12,895 nucleotides of DNA from Chryseosolibacter sp966095595. GTDB lineage: Bacteria; Bacteroidota; Bacteroidia; Cytophagales; Cyclobacteriaceae. The notes beneath the pieces were generated by a model. It worked only from the letters and a program-made list of their open reading frames with translations, was not told the DNA's origin and searched no databases. Of the stretch, positions 1-7,224 are shown in pieces. A program made the translations under genes and the position numbers. Location of the stretch: assembly GCA_966095595.1 (NCBI GenBank), contig CBHTUB010000125.1:1-12895 (forward strand), given 5' to 3'. Each line of letters begins with the position of its first letter. The stretch's first letter is position 1.

Positions 1-4
1 ACCA

Positions 5-121
5 CTACTTACTTAGATTGTATTTGAGCATATCAAGAATATCCTGGTCATCGTCTACAAGCAGTATCTTTTTTTCAATGGCCAGACAGATCGGTTTTTT
101 ACCAATATGCACTTGCAGCAT
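5..121 (-). pseudogene. Broken N-terminus of a response-regulator receiver domain
   Basis: Reading leftward from an ATG at 121-119, the frame gives 38 residues and stops at a TAG (7-5). Residues 15-38 read IEKKILLVDDDQDILDML and then KYNLSK. This is the usual first strand, acidic triad and first helix of a CheY-like receiver domain. The stop falls well before the phospho-acceptor aspartate of strand 3, so this frame cannot make a working receiver. The first 14 residues do not look like receiver sequence. Where the family normally begins (M-x-KKILLVDDD) the codon here is ATT, so both the native start and the downstream frame seem damaged. Sequence left of base 1 is not visible, so a frameshifted remainder of a PhoB/OmpR-type regulator could continue there. 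Assembly error is an alternative. Confidence 0.45.
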
Positions 122-187
122 TAAATAATGATGACAGGAAGGTGAAAGTATTATTAAGATCTGGAGGAGTGATCGGAGCGGGAGGAC

Positions 188-226
188 ATCTCAGATCTCA
201 GATCTCAGGATTTCAAATTTCAAATT
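188..226. repeat. Short tandem array of 7-bp units (ATYTCAR)
   Basis: Three perfect copies of ATCTCAG (188-208) are followed by one extra G and then two copies of ATTTCAA plus a partial ATT (210-226). Both units fit the consensus ATYTCAR, so the array looks like a decayed heptamer minisatellite. It lies just downstream of the stop of the minus-strand glycosyltransferase gene and before the broken receiver fragment. No clear hairpin terminator is formed. Confidence 0.7.
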
Positions 227-233
227 GAGGGTG

Positions 234-1223
234 TCATTTGCGCATCATGGATAACGCGCGCTCAACCGCAGGTCCTGCAACATCCTTGTAATTGACATTG
301 ACACGATCGCTATTGTCAAGCCATTCTCCTATTTTCGCGAGGTGTTTTTTCTTTACCTTCCTGATCACCGGTACTCCCATAGCCTTCAGTGCTGCGGCAT
401 TGTAAAACTGCTCATACTGATTTTTCATTGGCACCACCATCAGTTTTTTACCCAGATATAAAGCCTCGGCTGGCGTCTCGAATCCAGCACCACATAACAC
501 GCCCTTCGATGTTGCCATACTGATCGTGAATTCCTCGTTGTTCACGGGATATACAGAGATCTTACCGATGTGGAAAGGTTTCTTCGAATGCTTCGAAAAG
601 ATATGCCACTTCACGTTCGGAAACCGGATGAGGAGCTCGACAAGCTTGCGGTCGTCGTATGCCGGAAGATAAACGGTGTAGTGATCTTTTACCTTCACCT
701 CCGCATTTCGCACGCGGGCGCGGATAACGGGTGTGAAGATATTTTTATCGAATTCGGAAAAATGAAATCCAACGTGCGAGGAAACGGGTGCGTAGTGTTT
801 GAGGATCCAGTCTCCCACCGGGTCGTAATGTTTAGGCTGCGGAACTTTTCCAGACAGCAATGCAGACTGATGACTCAACCCGATACAAGCTATGTTCTTT
901 CTTCTGCAGGCCCAGGCCGTGATCGGCTCAAAATCATTGATCACAACGTCATACTTCTCGACCGGAAATGAAGAGATCTCGTTGTAGACCTTTCTCGAGC
1001 TATTCTTCTTAAACGTTTTAATAAAATCCACTCCCCCGCTTTTTCCGAAATAAAAGCTGAGCCCCTTCGATGTGTACTTGACGGGATAGGAAAGCTTGAT
1101 GTCCGCTTGCGCGCCACTGACAAAAAGATCGAGGTCACCATGCTTGCGCAGCTCGGGGACGATATCTTCCGCACGAGCGATATGACCGTTGCCCGTGCCC
1201 TGAATAGCGTACAATATCTTCAT
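234..1223 (-). CDS. GT-B glycosyltransferase, MJ1255/MurG-like family
   Basis: A 329-residue protein with the two-domain layout of GT-B glycosyltransferases (Glyco_trans_1_3-like). The N-terminus carries a glycine-rich loop, GTGNGHIARA, at residues 9-18, typical of MurG-like enzymes that recycle to an acceptor lipid. The C-terminal half has GAGFETPAEA (245-254) and PMKNQYEQ (265-272), matching the nucleotide-sugar-binding region of this fold. No signal peptide or clear membrane segment is seen, so it is probably a cytoplasmic or membrane-peripheral enzyme. The ATG overlaps the stop of the upstream phosphoesterase gene in an ATGA junction, so the two are translationally coupled. The donor and acceptor sugars cannot be read from sequence. 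The neighbour suggests a glycolipid or envelope polymer, which is inference. Confidence 0.85.
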   Translation of the reverse strand: MKILYAIQGTGNGHIARAEDIVPELRKHGDLDLFVSGAQADIKLSYPVKYTSKGLSFYFGKSGGVDFIKTFKKNSSRKVYNEISSFPVEKYDVVINDFEPITAWACRRKNIACIGLSHQSALLSGKVPQPKHYDPVGDWILKHYAPVSSHVGFHFSEFDKNIFTPVIRARVRNAEVKVKDHYTVYLPAYDDRKLVELLIRFPNVKWHIFSKHSKKPFHIGKISVYPVNNEEFTISMATSKGVLCGAGFETPAEALYLGKKLMVVPMKNQYEQFYNAAALKAMGVPVIRKVKKKHLAKIGEWLDNSDRVNVNYKDVAGPAVERALSMMRK

Positions 1224-2074
1224 TTCTTGACCGTTAGGAACTGATTGACGAGATCTTTAAATATCTCTTCATTATTGAGCTTCTCGACAATCCTGTTCGG
1301 CAATTTCATCGACTGTGCAAAATAGTCATCGGCATAACGATATATGCTCCAGTTACTGCCATCGTACTCCAGGGCAGTAAGGTTCTCCACCCAATCGCCG
1401 GAATTCATATAGGTAACCTGTCCCTTTTCAGTCTTGATGGTCCTGATCTCCGGTTGGTGAATATGACCGCAGATCACATAGTCGTATCCGTTGTCTATCG
1501 CGATGTCGGCTGCCGTTTTTTCGAAATCGTTGATGAACTTCACGGCTGACTTCACACTGTCTTTCACACGTTTGGAAAGCGATATTTTCTCACGTCCGAG
1601 GCACTTGAGCACCCAATTGACAAATGCATTGATCAGGATCAACGTGTCGTAGCCCACGGCGCCGAGTTTTGCCAGCCATTTTGAATGCTTCATCGTAACA
1701 TCGAAAACATCACCATGAAAGACCCAGGCCCTCTTCCCGTTCAGCTTCAATACAGCCTTGTCGTCGATTTTGAAGCTTCCCAGCTTGAAACCTGAAAATT
1801 TCCGAAGCATCTCATCGTGATTACCGGTAAGATACGTGATTTTTGTATTACGGGTAAGCAGGCCGGTAATGTGCCGGACTACCTGCATGTGCGACTTTGG
1901 CCAAAACCGCTTGCTGAACTGCCACATATCGATAATGTCGCCATTCAAAATGATCCGTTCAGCCTTGATGGATTTTAGATATCGCAGAAGCTCTTCCGCA
2001 TGGCATCCGTATGTTCCAAGGTGCACATCGGAGATAATCACTATTTCAACGTGGCGTTTTCTGTTTTTGCCCAT
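1220..2074 (-). CDS. LpxH-like calcineurin-type metallophosphoesterase
   Basis: A 284-residue metallophosphoesterase. The metal-binding signatures appear in order: D16-x-H18 (SDVHLG), GDIID with D46, GNHD at 84-87, H120 in FHGD, and GHIHQP with H204 and H206. The set and spacing resemble UDP-2,3-diacylglucosamine pyrophosphatases (LpxH/LpxH-like), which cleave the pyrophosphate of the lipid A precursor at the inner membrane. The segment at about 125-190 is a helical insert, like the lipid-gripping cap of that family. It is longer than E. coli LpxH (about 240 residues), so another lipid pyrophosphate substrate is possible. The ATG at 2074 was chosen; an in-frame TTG at 2092 would add six residues. 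It is the first gene of a two-gene operon with the glycosyltransferase. Confidence 0.8.
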   Translation of the reverse strand: MGKNRKRHVEIVIISDVHLGTYGCHAEELLRYLKSIKAERIILNGDIIDMWQFSKRFWPKSHMQVVRHITGLLTRNTKITYLTGNHDEMLRKFSGFKLGSFKIDDKAVLKLNGKRAWVFHGDVFDVTMKHSKWLAKLGAVGYDTLILINAFVNWVLKCLGREKISLSKRVKDSVKSAVKFINDFEKTAADIAIDNGYDYVICGHIHQPEIRTIKTEKGQVTYMNSGDWVENLTALEYDGSNWSIYRYADDYFAQSMKLPNRIVEKLNNEEIFKDLVNQFLTVKK

Positions 2075-2271
2075 ACTTTGAAACTCTATCAAAAAGAGGT
2101 GTTCAACATTGCCGCGTGTTCAATCCAATGTTACCAAATCATTACGTTCGTTAACAAATGCTTCTTTCTCCCTGGTTGCAGGCGGAAAACGATTACGTTA
2201 TCGTTATGTTAAGTTTTACGGCAGGCGTTTTTAACATGACCGGATGAACTACATTCGGGTTCCGATTGAAA

Positions 2272-2607
2272 ATGAGCACAGCTTTCAAATATTACAAGAG
2301 GAGATTCAAAAATGCACTGGAGCCGTTGCTGGTGATGCTCGTTGCCAGGAAAGGAGATCTCGGCAGCAAGAAATGGAACACCCTGGTCTTGCGGACGGTT
2401 GGCAGTATCATCAACAATCCGACCGAATATCTGGGCAACGACTTACCTGACTATTCCCTGACGTGTGATATCCTGTACGAGATCTTTGAGCAATTCTTCA
2501 AAAGCAAGGGAGATCCACACACGGATGGTTTCACGGCGGTTGCCGGTGAGCTCACATTGGCCAAGCGCAGACACACGCAGATGAAAGCTTTGTCGGGTGA
2601 AGACTAA
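2272..2607 (+). CDS. Hypothetical protein, small, helical
   Basis: A 111-residue protein that I do not recognise. The start is ATG 2272, preceded by GATTGAAA. An in-frame TTG at 2266 would add two residues. It opens with a basic stretch (YYKRRFKNALEPLL) and is predicted mostly helical, with an acidic/aromatic helix near residues 68-80 (CDILYEIFEQFF) and a basic C-terminal part. There is no signal peptide and no long membrane segment, so it is probably cytoplasmic. It diverges from the phosphoesterase gene and is followed after 19 bases by the next small gene, so the two are probably co-transcribed. Length, an undisturbed frame and tight linkage support it as real. Function unknown. Confidence 0.6.
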   Translation: MSTAFKYYKRRFKNALEPLLVMLVARKGDLGSKKWNTLVLRTVGSIINNPTEYLGNDLPDYSLTCDILYEIFEQFFKSKGDPHTDGFTAVAGELTLAKRRHTQMKALSGED

Positions 2608-2626
2608 CAATCAAACCAATAAATCC

Positions 2627-2899
2627 ATGAGTGAGATTAAAATTTCAAAAAGAGATCTGAAGGCAAAGATCAGCACGGCGCTGGTTGAGCTCACGATCAA
2701 CTTGAACGTTCTTCAGCCTTCAAAGAAAACACTCAAGCACTTAAAGAAAACCTCCGGAGAACTTGCCGAATTGTTAAGACATGACCTTAAAAAGCTTGAC
2801 AAACAGTTGAAAAAAGAAAGTGCAGGGCAAAAGAAAAAATCGGAGCAGAAACAAAAGAACAAGAAGAAAAAGAAACTCGCCCCGGTAGCCGAATTGTAA
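2627..2899 (+). CDS. Small lysine-rich protein of unknown function
   Basis: A 90-residue protein starting at ATG 2627 (MSEIKISKRDLK). An in-frame GTG at 2597 would overlap the previous gene by 11 bases and is less likely. Residues 1-60 look like one or two amphipathic helices. The last third (about 58-85) is strongly basic, with runs such as KKKSEQ and NKKKKK, and the protein ends LAPVAEL. Such a tail would suit binding to nucleic acid or to an anionic membrane, but no family is recognised. It ends seven bases before the stop of the convergent histidine kinase gene, and no terminator is visible between them. Confidence 0.6.
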   Translation: MSEIKISKRDLKAKISTALVELTINLNVLQPSKKTLKHLKKTSGELAELLRHDLKKLDKQLKKESAGQKKKSEQKQKNKKKKKLAPVAEL

Positions 2900-2906
2900 C
2901 GATCGG

Positions 2907-4715
2907 CTAGACGAGCTCTTCCACTACGATCGTGTCCACGGGCTCTGTAACTACAGGTAGGATCTCCGGAAGCATGATCTCGAACGAAGTCCATTGTCCC
3001 AGGATGGACTTCACCGTTATACGGCCACCCATGCTCTTCATGGCCTCCTTCACAAGATACAGCCCGATCCCGGTACCTTTCGAGCTTTCGACGGCACGAT
3101 AGAACATGTCGAAGATCATGGGTAATGACTCCCTGCGTATCCCCACGCCATTGTCGGTGATGACGATCTGGATGAACTCTCCGCGTTTCTCTATGCGAAT
3201 CTTCAGATAGGAATAATGTTTCCTGGGGTCGAGGTAATGAAAAGCGTTTGAGATCACGTTTTTCAAAACGATATCCAGTCTTGTCCTGTCGCATAAAATC
3301 ACATCGATGTTGCTCACGATGTCGACATTGAGCTTTTCTCCATGCGGGAGAAACCGCAGGGCATCGACTATTCCATTGATCATGGGAACGATCTGGATTT
3401 CCTCCACTTCAAGCAACTGCCTCTTGTTGCGCGCATAGTCTGTGATATTACGGATGAAATCGTACAAACGCTGAATGGAGTCGTGCATGCGTACGAAATA
3501 CTCTCCATACTTCGGGTTGTCGATGTCGCGTTCTGCAAGCCTGATCAGTCCGTCGAGCGAGGTTAATGGTGACTTGAGATCGTGGGCTGCGCTGTAAATG
3601 AACCGGTCAAGCTCTTCATTCACCTTTTTCAACTCCAGATTCTGACTGGTCAAAAGATCCGATTGTCCCTGGATCTCGCTCAATTGCTTTCTGACACGTT
3701 TCAAAAGTCTTATGAACGATTGAGAAAGGTTTTTTATTTCGTTGATCTCCTGAGACTCCAGATCGCCTTCATTAAGCCCTTCACTCTCCATCATCTTGAT
3801 CATGTAGCCGGAGAGCTTTTTTATCGGCCGCGTGATCCGGATCGATGTCACATAGATCAATACGAGGCATACGATGGTTGTTGTTACCGCGATGCACGAG
3901 AAAAGAAAACCCGCATTAAAGATCGTATCTTCTGCCTCCGCCCTCGCCTTCTCACCAAGGTTCCGGAGCGATCTCTGAAGCTCTTCGGTTTTCAGCGACA
4001 TGGCCTGCATGAATCCGTCCCGATTACTGTTGCCGATCTTTTTCTGCATGTACGTAAGCTCGTTGAACAGTTGGGTATACGTGCTCAGTCTGGCGGTCGT
4101 CGAGCTGGGGTATTTTCGCTGCATCAATTTTGACGACAGGGCGTTAAAGCTTCTGATATATTTATCATCCCGGCGAAGCAAAAAATCCTTTTCGTGTCGC
4201 CTCAGCATCAACAGGTCGGCGAGCGCGATCACCTGCTCGTCTTCGAGTGCGTGCGCAAAAAATCGCATCCTGCCTTCCAACCCAAAATCGCGAAAGCCAC
4301 GTTTTTCGATATTGCTGCGGAGTGAGTCGAAAATGGAGCCGTACGCCCTGGTTGTTGCCCGAATCTCATTCAGCTCGATGGGAATGTCCATTCCGGCAGT
4401 GGTGAAGTCGTGCGAAAGGTCCTCAAGATGACTCGAAGCCAGATCAACCAAACTATCGTGCGCAGTCAGGAAAGCACTGCGATGCGTCTCAAAATACTTG
4501 TCGTTGATCGTTTCGAACCTGCAGTAATCCTGATCATTTCTGATGAGCTGAAGGATAATGATGCAGTAACGGTTAACACCGGTTTCGGTATTATGGACCG
4601 CAGTGAGTCTGGTAATGAAAGAGAGGGAAACAATGTATATGACCAATATACCTGTTACAAGAACCCCGAAAGCGAGGAACAGCTGACGGGAGATCGTATT
4701 GAACGACAACTTCAT
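2907..4715 (-). CDS. Membrane sensor histidine kinase with helical periplasmic domain
   Basis: A 602-residue two-component kinase. TM1 is at about 11-33 and TM2 at about 269-291. Between them is a helical sensor domain of about 230 residues containing LRRHEKDFLLR (171-181), a motif typical of helical-bimodular (HBM)-type ligand domains of chemoreceptors and kinases. A HAMP-like segment follows (about 288-345), then a coiled coil. The HisKA H-box is YSAAHDLKSPL with phospho-acceptor His378. The HATPase domain shows the N-box NVISNAFHY (486-494), G1 box DNGVGI (521-526) and G2 box GTGIGLYLVK (547-556). It should autophosphorylate and pass phosphate to a separate response regulator, which is not encoded next to it. 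It starts six bases after the DUF4154 gene, so the two form an operon. The ligand is unknown. Confidence 0.92.
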   Translation of the reverse strand: MKLSFNTISRQLFLAFGVLVTGILVIYIVSLSFITRLTAVHNTETGVNRYCIIILQLIRNDQDYCRFETINDKYFETHRSAFLTAHDSLVDLASSHLEDLSHDFTTAGMDIPIELNEIRATTRAYGSIFDSLRSNIEKRGFRDFGLEGRMRFFAHALEDEQVIALADLLMLRRHEKDFLLRRDDKYIRSFNALSSKLMQRKYPSSTTARLSTYTQLFNELTYMQKKIGNSNRDGFMQAMSLKTEELQRSLRNLGEKARAEAEDTIFNAGFLFSCIAVTTTIVCLVLIYVTSIRITRPIKKLSGYMIKMMESEGLNEGDLESQEINEIKNLSQSFIRLLKRVRKQLSEIQGQSDLLTSQNLELKKVNEELDRFIYSAAHDLKSPLTSLDGLIRLAERDIDNPKYGEYFVRMHDSIQRLYDFIRNITDYARNKRQLLEVEEIQIVPMINGIVDALRFLPHGEKLNVDIVSNIDVILCDRTRLDIVLKNVISNAFHYLDPRKHYSYLKIRIEKRGEFIQIVITDNGVGIRRESLPMIFDMFYRAVESSKGTGIGLYLVKEAMKSMGGRITVKSILGQWTSFEIMLPEILPVVTEPVDTIVVEELV

Positions 4716-4721
4716 GTATGA

Positions 4722-5234
4722 TCAGTTCACAACGATGCCCATCCCCTTAATGGCCGCAGAGACCTTCATCCCCCGGGATTCGATAGACTTGCAATTGATC
4801 TCGTATCTCATCTTGCCGTTCACAAGAATAAAATTGACGCCACTACCCTGCTTCGCCAGATCGGTCTTGTTGGTGATGAACAATATCGGCGCGTTTGCAG
4901 CCTGGTTCAGATACCTCGGTAGCGTTTTCGCCTTGAATGCCGGCAGGAAGACAACGTCACAGTCCTGAAGGTTCTCCGTACCTGAAACATGTCGCACCTG
5001 GATTGTCTTGCCCCCGAGCCGGATCGACGAAGCAATCGTTTTCAACTCGTCTTCGAGCGGTCCATAGTCTACAACACCGATTACGAGTTCCTTGTCCGCG
5101 TAACCTTGCGGCCACTGGATGCCTTTTGCAACATTGAGGATCAACGTGGAATAGATCTTCTCCTGTGATTGAGCTTGTGCAATGCCCGCCATCAGAAATA
5201 AAAAAAACAGCACGGATAAAAATCGAGGCTTCAT
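4722..5234 (-). CDS. Periplasmic YfiR-like protein (DUF4154)
   Basis: A 170-residue secreted protein. The signal peptide is residues 1-22 (hydrophobic LSVLFFLFLMAGIA, cleavage near AQA-QS). The mature part shows YfiR/DUF4154 features: the IQWP motif (39-42), the strand VIGVVDYGPLEDEL, CDVVFLPAF in the middle, an ILFITN strand, and a C-terminal region with NFILVNGKMRYEIN. In Pseudomonas, YfiR is a periplasmic repressor of the diguanylate cyclase YfiN. Here no cyclase is adjacent, and the gene sits immediately upstream of a histidine kinase. The likely role, inferred, is a periplasmic modulator or ligand sensor acting on that kinase's extracytoplasmic domain. Confidence 0.85.
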   Translation of the reverse strand: MKPRFLSVLFFLFLMAGIAQAQSQEKIYSTLILNVAKGIQWPQGYADKELVIGVVDYGPLEDELKTIASSIRLGGKTIQVRHVSGTENLQDCDVVFLPAFKAKTLPRYLNQAANAPILFITNKTDLAKQGSGVNFILVNGKMRYEINCKSIESRGMKVSAAIKGMGIVVN

Positions 5235-5253
5235 GAGTGTGTGGTTTGCAAGG

Positions 5254-5261
5254 CAAAGGTA
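5254..5261 (-). promoter_or_regulatory. Possible -7 box (TACCTTTG) for the YfiR-like/kinase operon
   Basis: On the minus strand TACCTTTG matches the Bacteroidota -7 consensus TAnnTTTG and lies 20 bases upstream of the ATG at 5234. No good TTG-type -33 element is visible at the usual distance, so this is a weak prediction. Confidence 0.3.
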
Positions 5262-5378
5262 GACCAGCGACTGTGTCGTATCTAATGCTTCGAATGAAGT
5301 TTTCGTCTACACGCCAAGATTTAACATTGCGGTGACGCAGGGTTGATCAAATATTAATGTCTTTCCCGAAACTAAACA

Positions 5379-6443
5379 CTACTCCGATGCGGACGCAGAT
5401 GCCAGGCGGGATTTGAGGATGAGAATCATTTGTTCAATGTAGGAAATTGGCCTGGCCACCACGTTGTCGAACAGCGTGTACCAGAAGGGTTGCATCTTCC
5501 TTTCAACGAAACGATGGATCGCATAGCTGACCGATAGCACGAACGCGAAGATCAAGGGGTAGACCCAATACTTATTGGCATCGTTGGCATAGGCATTCAA
5601 TAACATGTATCCGACATGGGCGTGGATCAGGTACAACGGATACGTGAGGCCTCCCGCCAGCGATGACTGAAACAAATCCAGCCGCTGACCCTTTTCTGTT
5701 ATCAGCGCGCCGAAAAATAAAAAGAAGGTACCGACGATCAACCACTTCTCAGGCTGAACATTTGCGTAGTGCCAGGGTATCACGGCAAGGGCATACGACA
5801 GGATCAGCATCACGAGTTTCAAATAAGTGAACTTGTCGCGGATCATGGCGAACAATGCACCCGCGGTAAATAGCGCATAATAATCGTGTGCAAACGGAAG
5901 GTCAACTGCCGAGACATAACCGACCAGAAGGTACACCGGCCAAACAATAAAAATGACGTCCAGCTTCTTTAATCCGAAAAGCAGAAACAGGAAGATCAGC
6001 AGGTAAAACTTCAGCTCCCACAGCAAGGTCCAGTAAACACCATCTACATTATTGAATCCGAAGACACTGGGAATCATGGTAAGATTCACCAGAAACTGAG
6101 GCAAGTTTACGAACATATTACTCTTCGCACCGATCAGAATGGTCGCGATCGAGGTGAAAGTTAGGCCTATCCAGAAAGCGGGAAAGAGGCGAATGGCGCG
6201 GGATCTTGCAAACTCACTGGCCTTTTTATTGGTCGAAGAATAAAAGATCACAAAGCCGCTGATCATGAAGAAGAATTCCACACCATAATGACCGAACTTT
6301 GTAAATGCAGCCAATGCATCGATGTGTTCTACCGAAAAGACCTTACCATTACGTATCCCATTGTACGTGTAATGAAACGCCACTACTGAAAGTGCAGCGA
6401 AGAACCGTCCATAGTCAAGGAGTTGGAGTCTTTTGGTTGGCAT
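5379..6443 (-). CDS. Acyltransferase-3 family membrane protein
   Basis: A 354-residue polytopic inner-membrane protein with about ten hydrophobic segments. It carries the hallmarks of the acyltransferase-3 (OafA/YrhL-type) family: the R-X10-H motif formed by Arg13 and catalytic His24 (VVAFHY), FFFMISGFVIFY (57-68), the RXXR motif RAIR (82-85), and YWTLLWELKFYLL (137-149). Members transfer acyl groups, often acetyl, across the membrane onto exported sugars of O-antigen, capsule or other glycans. The length matches the single-domain members without an SGNH domain. The C-terminus ends in an alanine/serine repeat (SASASE). It is a single gene, 144 bases before the DUF4154 gene on the same strand. 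The target glycan is not evident from the neighbours. Confidence 0.9.
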   Translation of the reverse strand: MPTKRLQLLDYGRFFAALSVVAFHYTYNGIRNGKVFSVEHIDALAAFTKFGHYGVEFFFMISGFVIFYSSTNKKASEFARSRAIRLFPAFWIGLTFTSIATILIGAKSNMFVNLPQFLVNLTMIPSVFGFNNVDGVYWTLLWELKFYLLIFLFLLFGLKKLDVIFIVWPVYLLVGYVSAVDLPFAHDYYALFTAGALFAMIRDKFTYLKLVMLILSYALAVIPWHYANVQPEKWLIVGTFFLFFGALITEKGQRLDLFQSSLAGGLTYPLYLIHAHVGYMLLNAYANDANKYWVYPLIFAFVLSVSYAIHRFVERKMQPFWYTLFDNVVARPISYIEQMILILKSRLASASASE

Positions 6444-6760
6444 GGATTACAAATATAAATAAACTATAGTTCGCAACCGAGATCGTATGGCGTTGGCGGG
6501 ATAACGAAAATAGTGACGGAAGCCATAGAGCGGCTACAGGCAATTGTCTGGTTTGCAATTTCAAGTGCTCCGTCATACAAAACCCGGGAAATTTTAATAT
6601 GGTTTTTATCCTATGACATGGTTCCGGAGAACATTCCTGTCATCATATCGGACTTGTTGCCGGGCCAAAGACATTGAACGTTTCAATTGATAATTTCTTC
6701 GCTCCTGAAAGGATGCTTATCTTTAGTCAAGCAGAATACACCCACTTCTATTTAAATAAA
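6444..6760. other. Divergent intergenic region between acyltransferase and ynfA
   Basis: This is 317 bases without a convincing gene. It holds the TATATTTG box for the acyltransferase at its left end. An imperfect inverted repeat lies at 6613-6643: arms ATGACA and TGTCAT, extended by GG/CC across a bulged T. A weak -7-like TATCTTTA on the plus strand (6718-6725) lies 35 bases before the ynfA start. An in-frame upstream ATG at 6674 would extend the ynfA product, but the extra residues are not family-like. Confidence 0.5.
6450..6457 (-). promoter_or_regulatory. Predicted -7 box TATATTTG of the acyltransferase gene
   Basis: The minus strand reads TATATTTG, a full match to TAnnTTTG. A TTG lies 16 bases upstream, slightly closer than usual. 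The box ends only six bases before the ATG at 6443, so transcription from it would begin at or next to the start codon and give a leaderless or near-leaderless mRNA. Confidence 0.45.
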
Positions 6761-7090
6761 ATGATCACCCTTAAATCACTATTGATCTTCTTTCTCGCGG
6801 GCATTTGCGAGATCGGCGGAGGATTCCTTGTATGGCTATGGCTACGGGAAGGGAGAGCTGCCTGGTATGGCGCGGCGGGGGCTGTTATCCTCGTGCTGTA
6901 CGGTATAGTCGCAACGTGGCAACCTTCGAGCTTTGCACGGGTTTATGCAGCCTACGGCGGTATCTTCATTGTAATGTCGCTCGCATGGGGATATTATCTT
7001 GATAATTTCAGACCTGATCGCTATGACATCATCGGGGCTGCAGTCATCATTCTCGGTGTCCTGATCATCTACTATGCACCAAGAAACTAG
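6761..7090 (+). CDS. ynfA: YnfA/UPF0060 family small membrane protein
   Basis: A 109-residue integral membrane protein with four hydrophobic helices. It matches the UPF0060/YnfA family, which is related to small multidrug-resistance (SMR) transporters, in length (about 108-110 residues) and in conserved segments: AGICEIGGGFLVWLWLREG (13-31), FARVYAAYGGIFI (58-70), and WGYYLDNFRPDRYDIIGA (76-93). Family proteins have been linked to efflux of cationic compounds, but the physiological role is unsettled. The ATG at 6761 gives the family length and follows an A/T-rich leader (TTTAAATAAA) typical of this phylum. It is monocistronic and convergent with the ABC operon that ends at 7225. No terminator is obvious in the 134 bases between them. 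Confidence 0.9.
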   Translation: MITLKSLLIFFLAGICEIGGGFLVWLWLREGRAAWYGAAGAVILVLYGIVATWQPSSFARVYAAYGGIFIVMSLAWGYYLDNFRPDRYDIIGAAVIILGVLIIYYAPRN

Positions 7091-7224
7091 ATCTTCTTTG
7101 CCCAACTTCCTGCCGTTCCGAATACGGTGTTTGACGTTCAGTCTGATTGATATTCGAAGGAAAAATTTATCAAAGGCAATCCCGGATCTACCCAGTTTAC
7201 CTTTGGTCCTTATGCCTGCCCGGA

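Noticed and set aside
188..226. CRISPR array
   Set aside because: The units are only 7 bp and directly adjacent, with no spacers.
2713..3294. Minus-strand open frame spanning the end of the kinase and the lysine-rich gene
   Set aside because: It overlaps two better-supported genes. Its poly-Phe stretch is just the complement of the lysine-rich tail.
3582..4133. Long plus-strand open frame opposite the histidine kinase
   Set aside because: It lies wholly antisense to a gene with full kinase motifs. Its translation has no recognisable domain and an amino-acid mix typical of a shadow frame.
6674..6760. N-terminal extension of ynfA from an upstream ATG
   Set aside because: The 29 extra residues are not part of the UPF0060 family. 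The ATG at 6761 gives the standard length and has an A-rich leader.
7091..7224. Rho-independent terminator between ynfA and the ABC operon
   Set aside because: Only a 4-bp stem (CCGT/ACGG) without a following T run was found, which is too weak to call.
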